DNA of 64,000 nt from positions 1-64,000 of the forward strand of contig NZ_PPDL01000017.1 of assembly GCF_002994655.1 (NCBI RefSeq). The letters run 5' to 3'. Below, one piece after another: positions 58,022 to 64,000 of the stretch. The stretch is from Corynebacterium sp. 13CS0277 (lineage in GTDB: Bacteria; Actinomycetota; Actinomycetes; Mycobacteriales; Mycobacteriaceae). Position 1 is the stretch's first letter, and the number at the start of each line of letters is the position of its first letter. Under the pieces are notes generated by a model, which was not told the origin of the DNA, ran no database searches, and worked only from the letters and a program-made list of their open reading frames with translations. A program made the position numbers and the translations under genes.

Positions 58022-60685
58022 ATGGTGTCTCAGGATTCGAACTCCACCCCCTTCCGCCCGGCCCGTGCGCGCGACGCCGCCGACAATCCTTTTGCGGGCG
58101 CCCGCGACGGCGGCGCGCATCCTTTCGCCGCTGGGCGTCCGTCCGCCGCCGGCGGCTACCCGGGTGGGGAACAGCCCGGCGTGCGGGCCGTGCCGGTGGA
58201 GCAGCTCCTCGAGGGGCTCAACCCGCAGCAGCGCGCCGCCGTGGAGCACACCGGCAGCCCCCTGCTCATCGTGGCGGGTGCGGGATCCGGGAAGACGGCG
58301 GTGCTCACCCGCCGGATCGCTTATCTGTTGGCGGCCCGGGGCGTGGCCCCCTGGCAGGTGCTTGCCATCACCTTCACCAACAAGGCCGCCACGGAGATGC
58401 GGGAACGTGTCGCCCAACTCATTGGCCCCATCGCGGAACGCATGTGGGTATCCACGTTCCACTCGACGTGTGTGCGGATCCTGCGGCAGCAGGCGCACCT
58501 GGTGGACGGTCTGAACACCAACTTCTCCATCTACGACTCGGATGATTCGCTGCGGCTGATCAACCAGATCATCAAAGACCGCCAGCTCGACATCAAGAAG
58601 TTCACCCCGCGCGGCGTGGCCAACGGCATTTCGAATTGGAAGAACGAACTCGTAGGTCCTGAGGAAGCCGCCGGCGTGGAGGCCACGGGCGCGGACCCCT
58701 ACCGCCGCACCATCGCCGAGATCTACGCCGACTATCAGCGGCAGCTGCGGCAGGCGAACGCCGTCGACTTCGACGATCTCATTGCTGAGGTCGTCAGTAT
58801 CCTGCAGCGCCACCCGGATGTGGCGGAGTACTACCGCCGGCGGTTCCGCCACGTACTCATCGACGAGTATCAGGACACCAACCACGCCCAGTATGTGTTG
58901 GTGAGTGAATTGGTGGGCCGGGTGCCGACGACGAGCGGGCTGCAGCCCTCCGAGCTGTGTGTGGTGGGCGACGCCGACCAGTCGATCTATGCCTTCCGTG
59001 GGGCGACGATTCGCAACATTGAAGAATTTGAGCGCGACTACCCCCAGGCCCGCACGATTGTGCTGGAGCAGAATTACCGTTCTACGCAGACGATCCTGGA
59101 TGCGGCCAACGCGGTCATTGCCCGCAATGATGGCCGCCGGGAGAAGCGCCTGTGGACTGCTGAGGGGGCCGGGGAGCCGATTGTCGGCTACGTGGCCGAC
59201 AACGAGCACGACGAGGCCCGCTTCATCGCCGGCGAGATCGACGAACTGGCGGACAAGGGCATCGCCTTCGGGCAGATGGCCGTGATGTACCGCACCAACA
59301 GTTCCTCCCGCGCCCTGGAAGACGTGTTTATTCGCTCCGGGATTCCCTACAAGGTTGTCGGCGGCACCCGCTTCTACGAGCGGAAAGAAATCCGCGACAT
59401 CGTCGCCTACCTGCGCCTGCTCGACAACGAGGAGGACACGGTGAGCCTGCGGCGCATCATCAACACCCCACGCCGCGGCATCGGCGATAAGGCGGTGTCC
59501 ACGGTGACGATGTACGCCGACTCCCACCAGCTCAGCTTCGCGCAGGCGCTCAGCGCCGCCGCGGCCGGGCAGATTGATGGCCTGGCGACGCGCTCGAAGA
59601 CGGCGATTGCGAATTTTGTGCAGATGATGGACTCGCTGCGCATGGCGGCACTGGCCGCCCGGGACGCCACCACCGGCTACCCGGATCTGGGCCAGGTCGT
59701 CACGGATGTTCTGGAGGCCACCGGCTACCGGGATGAATTGATGAAGTCCAACGATCCTCAGGACATGACGCGGCTGGATAACGTCAACGAGCTCGTGGCG
59801 GTGGCCCGCGAGTTCGCCTCCGAGGCGGCGAACCTGCGCGCCTACGAGGAGATGGACTCCGGTTCCCGGGCGGCTGTCGCCCGCGCCCTCGCCCAGGACG
59901 AGAACTCCGGCATCGCCCCGAGCGATGGTGCGGCGGAGGACTTCGTCGTCGACCTCGATGACGGGCAGCCCGAACCCGGCAGCCTGGCCGCGTTCCTGGA
60001 ACGCGTGTCCCTCGTCGCCGACTCCGATCAGCTCCCCGAGGGCCAGGACCAGGTTGTCACCCTCATGACGCTGCACACGGCGAAGGGCTTGGAGTTCCCC
60101 GTCGTGTTCTCCGTCGGCTGGGAGGACGGCATGTTCCCCCACACCCGTTCCCTCGGCGACCCGGAGGAGCTGCAGGAGGAACGCCGCCTCGCCTACGTCG
60201 GTATCACCCGTGCGGGTAAGCGTCTCTACATCACCCGCGCCATGATGCGCTCCGCGTGGGGCAACCCCATGACGAATCCGCCGTCGCGTTTCCTGCAGGA
60301 AATCCCCACTGAGCTCATCGAGTGGCGCCGCGAGGAGCCCTACTACGACTCCGGCGACGACTGGGGCTCAAGCGGCTGGGGCGGCGGCTGGGGGAGTTCC
60401 TCCGGCGGCTACCACCGCAGTGGTTCCTCTGGTGGTGCGCGCTCCGGGTGGGGGCAGAAGCCCTCGGCGAGGAAGCAGCCCCGTGGCGGGATTCCGAAGG
60501 CGAACGTCGGGAAGCTGGATCTGCAGCTGGCCGCCGGTGATCGGGTCGTGCACGACAAGTACGGTCTCGGCACGGTGGAGGAAGTCAACCGTGGTGCCCC
60601 CGCCGATACGGCGGTGATCAACTTCGGTTCCTCCGGCACCATCCGCCTCATGCTGTTGGGTAACGTCCCGATCCAGAAGCTCTAA
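58022..60685 (+). CDS. UvrD/PcrA-type SF1 DNA helicase
   Basis: About 887 residues. Disordered N-terminus, then Walker A AGAGSGKT (85-92), AITFTNKAATEMRERV, DEYQDTN, VVGDADQSIYAFRGA, LEQNYRSTQTIL, VTLMTLHTAKGLEFPVVF and YVGITRA. This is the 3'-5' helicase of nucleotide-excision repair and replication-fork repair, matching actinobacterial UvrD1/PcrA. The last 60 residues (DLQLAAGDRVVHDKYGLGTVEEVN...) form a Tudor-like domain, which in UvrD/PcrA binds RNA polymerase. Preferred start ATG 58022; a GTG at 58025 would be leaderless after GATAAT. Confidence 0.95.
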   Translation: MVSQDSNSTPFRPARARDAADNPFAGARDGGAHPFAAGRPSAAGGYPGGEQPGVRAVPVEQLLEGLNPQQRAAVEHTGSPLLIVAGAGSGKTAVLTRRIAYLLAARGVAPWQVLAITFTNKAATEMRERVAQLIGPIAERMWVSTFHSTCVRILRQQAHLVDGLNTNFSIYDSDDSLRLINQIIKDRQLDIKKFTPRGVANGISNWKNELVGPEEAAGVEATGADPYRRTIAEIYADYQRQLRQANAVDFDDLIAEVVSILQRHPDVAEYYRRRFRHVLIDEYQDTNHAQYVLVSELVGRVPTTSGLQPSELCVVGDADQSIYAFRGATIRNIEEFERDYPQARTIVLEQNYRSTQTILDAANAVIARNDGRREKRLWTAEGAGEPIVGYVADNEHDEARFIAGEIDELADKGIAFGQMAVMYRTNSSSRALEDVFIRSGIPYKVVGGTRFYERKEIRDIVAYLRLLDNEEDTVSLRRIINTPRRGIGDKAVSTVTMYADSHQLSFAQALSAAAAGQIDGLATRSKTAIANFVQMMDSLRMAALAARDATTGYPDLGQVVTDVLEATGYRDELMKSNDPQDMTRLDNVNELVAVAREFASEAANLRAYEEMDSGSRAAVARALAQDENSGIAPSDGAAEDFVVDLDDGQPEPGSLAAFLERVSLVADSDQLPEGQDQVVTLMTLHTAKGLEFPVVFSVGWEDGMFPHTRSLGDPEELQEERRLAYVGITRAGKRLYITRAMMRSAWGNPMTNPPSRFLQEIPTELIEWRREEPYYDSGDDWGSSGWGGGWGSSSGGYHRSGSSGGARSGWGQKPSARKQPRGGIPKANVGKLDLQLAAGDRVVHDKYGLGTVEEVNRGAPADTAVINFGSSGTIRLMLLGNVPIQKL

Positions 60686-60859
60686 GCGCTCGAGTGCGGC
60701 TGAGTGTTGCCGCAGCCGCGCGCCGAGTGCCCCCTTCCCCGATGCCTGTGGGGCGTGGGGGAGTGTTCGGCGCGTGAAGCCCCTGGCGTGGGCCCTGTCG
60801 GTGCCCACAGGCCGCCTGGTCCGCCGTCTGGCTCAATTGCGCGAGGCGGCAACAGCGAA

Positions 60860-60888
60860 GGCCCCACACGCGGGGTGCGTGTGGGGCC
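60860..60888. terminator. bidirectional terminator
   Basis: Perfect 12-bp arms (GGCCCCACACGC and its complement), 5-nt loop, between the convergent uvrD and M23 genes; TT follows rightward. Confidence 0.82.
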
Positions 60889-60929
60889 TTGAAGCGTGAA
60901 GAAGCTGCTGCGGTGTGCGGGGGAACGTC

Positions 60930-61655
60930 TTAGACGTTGATGCCGCGCTCTGCGAGCCACGGCACGGGGTCGATCGCGCCGCCACCACCGGGGTGAACCT
61001 CGAAGTGGAGGTGCACGCCAGTGGAGAAGCCGCGAGAACCCATGCCCGCAATCTTGGTGCCGGCAGTGACCTGCTGGCCGACGGAGACGTCGATGGTTTC
61101 CATGTGGCCGTAGACGGTGATGGTGCCGTCCTCGTGCTGGATGCGCACCCACTGGCCAAAACCGGAGGCCGGGCCCGCGTCGATGACGGTGCCGTCCTCG
61201 ACGGCGACGATCGGGGTGCCCAGCGAGTTGGCGATGTCGATGCCGGCGTGGAGGGTGCCCCAGCGCATGCCGTACCCGGAGGTCAGGATGCCTTCGGCGG
61301 GCTTGACGGCCTGCGGCGCGCGGGCGGCCTCGTCGGCGGCTTTGCGCTCGCCGGCGTACTGGATGGCCTTGGTCACCTGGTCGGCGAGGTTCGCGACCGG
61401 CTTAAACTCGGCGATCTCGAGGATCTGCGGGGCAGAGTCGATGATGATCTGCGCGTCGTCGGCGGCCAACTCATAGGAGGGGGCGACGGGGGCTTCGGCA
61501 GGAGCCTGGGCGTGGGCGACAGCTGCGCCTGCGGCGGCGGCAGAGCCGGCGGCACCGGTGGCGACGGCCAGCAGGGCTGCAGCGCCCTTCGTGGAGTGCG
61601 AGACGCTCGTCTTGCGGTGTGCGCCTGCACTGCTGCGCTGAGCCTGCTTCTGCAT
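60930..61655 (-). CDS. secreted M23-family metallopeptidase
   Basis: 241 residues from the ATG at 61655 (GAAGAGG upstream). The N-terminus is long and basic before a hydrophobic segment (about 21-48) that looks like a signal or anchor. The LytM/M23 domain starts at about 127: TSGYGMRWGTLHAGIDIANSLGTPIVAVEDGTV, VYGHM, HLHFEVHPGG (zinc ligands His and Asp of HAGID, His of HLHFE). It cuts peptidoglycan cross-bridges or activates amidases. GATAAC/GTAAC-type motifs in its promoter hint at envelope regulation (see findings). Confidence 0.92.
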   Translation of the reverse strand: MQKQAQRSSAGAHRKTSVSHSTKGAAALLAVATGAAGSAAAAGAAVAHAQAPAEAPVAPSYELAADDAQIIIDSAPQILEIAEFKPVANLADQVTKAIQYAGERKAADEAARAPQAVKPAEGILTSGYGMRWGTLHAGIDIANSLGTPIVAVEDGTVIDAGPASGFGQWVRIQHEDGTITVYGHMETIDVSVGQQVTAGTKIAGMGSRGFSTGVHLHFEVHPGGGGAIDPVPWLAERGINV

Positions 61656-62013
61656 TGAAAGCCTCTTCCTCAGGTTCTTCACTACCGGGATCACGGTGGT
61701 TGTTGTCTGTGGCATCCGCCGGGTGTGACGTGATGCTGTCGAGTGGACCACATGCAATCGTGACCATCCCGTTATCTAACGAGAGTCAACGATAACGGTT
61801 TGGTTGCGGTCCGGCAACCCTTTTTGGAAAAAATGCGGCTCGAACTTCACGTCGTGGCGTTCAGTCTGAACGTTACGGTCGTTATCGAATTGTTATTGAA
61901 CGTCGGGTGGGTGGCGTGCGTGTGGGTGTGGTGCGGGCGTGGCTGCGAAGTTGGTGACATCCTTGGGCACGCCTTAACCACAGGGCTGCGTCTGCGTGGC
62001 ACAGTGGTTCGAT
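61656..62013. other. divergent promoter region between the M23 gene and DUF6350 gene
   Basis: About 360 bp. Contains an 8-bp inverted repeat CCGTTATC (61769-61776) / GATAACGG (61791-61798), and on the minus strand ATAACGACCGTAACG near 61876-61892 with further GTTAT/TTATT copies around it. The right end (TGGCACAGT at 61997-62005) is the leaderless -10 region of the DUF6350 gene. Confidence 0.5.
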
Positions 62014-64000
62014 GTGAGTAAGAAGACAAGCCCACAGGCACGTTCGGGACGAAGTCCGCGCCCCGTGGCGCGCCCCACGAAGGCGGCGCGGGCGCGCGCG
62101 AAAGCGGCCCGGGCGAAGGCTCCGGCAACCCCTGCGGCGGCCGCTGGCGGCTCGTGGAAGGCGTTGCTTCAGGGCTTCGCCTTGCCGTCCCTCATCCTCA
62201 ATGTGATAGTGGTCACGCTTGTGATTGCTGTGGCTCTTGTGGCGTTGCTGGTCACCGGCTCGTCCTTCGTGGCGCTGCCCGCCACCATCGCGCAGCTCTT
62301 CCTCGTCACCATGACCGCCCCCGTCGCGAGCCGCGACACGGCCCTCGGGGTGGTGCCGCTGCTGCCGGGCCTCATCGTGTGCCTGGCGACCGCCCGCCGC
62401 GTGCGCGGCGTCATCGGGGGCCGCATCACCCTGCGGCAGTTGGGCGTGCTCATGGTGGCGACCATCGGCATCCCCCTGCTGCTCACGCTCGTGGCGGCGG
62501 GCATGCTCCTCGACGCGGCGACAGTGCTGCCCGTCGGCACCCCGCCCATGGGGCAGGCGCTGGGCCGCGTCGCCATCCTGGAGGTCATCGCCTTCGTTGC
62601 CGGCGGCGGGGTGAAACTGTGCGCGGCACTGGCCCGCAAGTTCCGCATCCCCGAGTTCCTCGTCCACGGCATCGCCCTGGGCGCGAAGTTCCTCACCGCG
62701 ATGCTCATCGCCTGGTTCGTGCTCGCAAGCGTGGCGCTGGGGTTGCACTGGTCGGAGGCATCGACGTTCCTCCACGCCTTCAGCGGTGCTCCCGCCTGGG
62801 TCGGCAACATCGGGCTCGCTGCCCTCTATATCCCCACCGCCGCCGTCGTGGGACTCGTCCTCGGCAGCCTGGGCTACATCCTCGTCGGCGACACCTTCGT
62901 GGCCCTCGGACAGGAGACCATCCTCCAGGCCCCGCTGCCGCCGATGCTGTGGTTCGCCGCCGTTCCCCAGCACTCCTGGGAACAGTGGCAGCGCCTCGGA
63001 CTGGCCGGGCTTGTCGGCGTCGTCATCGCCGCCGTCATCGTCTACCGGGCACCCCGCACCAGCCCCACCTGGGCCACCGTGCTTGGCCAGCTGTTCACCG
63101 CCCTGGTGAGCATCGTCGTCGGTCTCGGCGTGCTGTTGTTCTTCACCGTTGGGCAGATGGGTGTTCTCGGGACCCTGAGTGCGTCCTACTGGCCGGCAGC
63201 ACTGTCCCTGGCGAGCTTCTTCGCTGCCGGTGCCCTCATCGCCCTGTTCATCACCATCGCCCGCGACAACCGCCGCACCACCACCGCAGCAGCCAGCACG
63301 GCCAGCGGTGCCGCCGCGACGGCCGCTGATGCCGCCGCTGAGGACGAGGACGTCGCGGTCGAGACCGCAGACACTGTCGACACCGCCGCCGAGGCGCGCG
63401 ACGACACCGCAGCAGCCCCCACAGTAAGCGCGGAGAATGAGGACGTGAGCGTGGCCGACGCGGAGGCTCTCGCCGTCGACGACGAAGACGCCTCCGAGGC
63501 TCAGGCCAGTGAGCCCGCCGAGAACGCAGACGACGCGGACGATGCTGCTGCGGATAGCGACGCAGATGCTGGGGTGGAGGACCCCGATGCTGAGGTTGAG
63601 GCCGACGCCGACGTTGCCGCAGACGCCGGGGATGATGCCGACGCCGATGACGAGGTGCCTGGAGAGGTGTCCGCCACGGGCGGGGTCGACTCCGTTGAGG
63701 GCACCGCTGCCGATCACGACGCCGCCGAGGACATCGCTGCCGCTGAGGATGTCGACGACGATGCGCTGGCCGACGCCGACGCCGGCGGCGTGCACGCAGA
63801 GGCGGACGACCTGCACGACGCGGCGGAGGCAGCGGACACCGACTCCGGGGACCCGGATGCAGGTGATGAGGACTCCGAGACCGCCCATGACGGTGCGCCC
63901 GCAGCCACCCCGGAGGGGGCTGGCGAGCCCACTGCCGACGACAGCGAGTCGGAGATGGACGAGTCCGCGCCGCGCACGACCATCAAGGACGAACTCAACG
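62014..64000 (+). CDS. DUF6350 membrane protein with long acidic tail (partial)
   Basis: At least 662 codons, no stop before the window end. The start is a GTG at 62014, 8 nt after CACAGT, so leaderless. A basic N-terminus (SGRSPRPVARPTKAARARAKAARAKA) precedes about 8-9 membrane helices within residues 50-415, matching the actinobacterial DUF6350 family of unknown function that precedes purN/purH in related genomes. From about residue 430 the sequence is almost pure Ala/Asp/Glu/Val low complexity for over 200 residues, ending ESEMDESAPRTTIKDELN. The gene lies opposite many spurious antisense frames. Confidence 0.85.
   Translation, partial: MSKKTSPQARSGRSPRPVARPTKAARARAKAARAKAPATPAAAAGGSWKALLQGFALPSLILNVIVVTLVIAVALVALLVTGSSFVALPATIAQLFLVTMTAPVASRDTALGVVPLLPGLIVCLATARRVRGVIGGRITLRQLGVLMVATIGIPLLLTLVAAGMLLDAATVLPVGTPPMGQALGRVAILEVIAFVAGGGVKLCAALARKFRIPEFLVHGIALGAKFLTAMLIAWFVLASVALGLHWSEASTFLHAFSGAPAWVGNIGLAALYIPTAAVVGLVLGSLGYILVGDTFVALGQETILQAPLPPMLWFAAVPQHSWEQWQRLGLAGLVGVVIAAVIVYRAPRTSPTWATVLGQLFTALVSIVVGLGVLLFFTVGQMGVLGTLSASYWPAALSLASFFAAGALIALFITIARDNRRTTTAAASTASGAAATAADAAAEDEDVAVETADTVDTAAEARDDTAAAPTVSAENEDVSVADAEALAVDDEDASEAQASEPAENADDADDAAADSDADAGVEDPDAEVEADADVAADAGDDADADDEVPGEVSATGGVDSVEGTAADHDAAEDIAAAEDVDDDALADADAGGVHAEADDLHDAAEAADTDSGDPDAGDEDSETAHDGAPAATPEGAGEPTADDSESEMDESAPRTTIKDELN

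Noticed and set aside
61882..63888. Long minus-strand frame of about 670 codons opposite the DUF6350 gene
   Set aside because: It mirrors the Ala/Asp codon repeats of the true gene; no motif or ribosome-binding site.

Overview
The window reads as a chromosomal segment of a high-GC Corynebacterium (order Mycobacteriales). The evidence is a set of actinobacterial family members in an order also known from Mycobacterium and Corynebacterium: XPB helicase and its partner, rpf, cold-shock gene, sepH, serC, gltA, accD3, echA6, ctpE, pgi, chorismate mutase, uvrD, M23 peptidase and a DUF6350 gene. Corynebacterium-type families (DUF3239, DUF2771, DUF3027, DUF6928, mycoredoxin, MctB/MctC) are also present, and many genes look leaderless. 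All ortholog statements come from family knowledge and reading by eye; no database search was run.

Layout. 1-3.0 kb: 3' end of a 5S rRNA and its terminator, then about 2.9 kb with little coding (a small secreted protein and a 86-aa LuxR-type DNA-binding protein). 3.0-8.4 kb: DUF3239 protein, XPB/ERCC3-type helicase, its helicase-associated partner and a 63-aa protein. 8.6-13 kb: a monocarboxylate symporter pair (mctB/mctC type), a resuscitation-promoting factor with a GlxR/CRP-like operator, a cold-shock protein and a DUF2771 protein. 13-20 kb: glutaminyl cyclase-like lipoprotein, DUF3027 protein, a pabAB-pabC folate operon, a purine permease and a SpoU methyltransferase. 20-27.5 kb: DUF6928, sepH, serC, a 1.15 kb regulatory gap, citrate synthase and an FKBP isomerase. 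27.6-34 kb: fused acyl-CoA carboxyltransferase (accD3 type), aldo/keto reductase, enoyl-CoA hydratase (echA6 type) and a CtpE-type P-ATPase. 34-40.7 kb: a second mctB/mctC pair, a beta-lactamase-fold serine hydrolase, a cation/proton antiporter, a Tat-exported DUF1906 protein and an 88-aa conserved protein.

41-42.8 kb is the one obvious accessory island. Just past a tRNA-Arg(CCU) lie two overlapping genes of clearly lower GC: a Panacea (DUF4065) domain protein and a downstream 161-aa partner. This looks like a Panacea toxin-antitoxin or phage-defence pair with an unfamiliar partner, and is the best candidate for something undescribed.

42.8-52.2 kb: mycoredoxin, dfrA, thyA, cysQ (DNA precursor and sulfur metabolism), then a very large Lhr helicase overlapping a Nei/Fpg-type DNA glycosylase. 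52.2-64 kb: two lipoproteins, an MFS transporter, pgi, a solitary ribbon-helix-helix-like protein with a textbook leaderless promoter, chorismate mutase, UvrD/PcrA helicase, an M23 peptidase and a DUF6350 membrane protein that runs off the window.

Functionally the segment mixes central carbon metabolism (gltA, pgi, acetate/pyruvate uptake), biosynthesis (serC, pabABC, chorismate mutase, thyA/dfrA), DNA repair (XPB, Lhr, Nei, UvrD) and envelope or growth functions (rpf, M23 peptidase, sepH, serine hydrolase). The two symporter operons share TTTGCAAA/TTTGCGAA-type motifs upstream, suggesting common control by a RamB-like acetate regulator.
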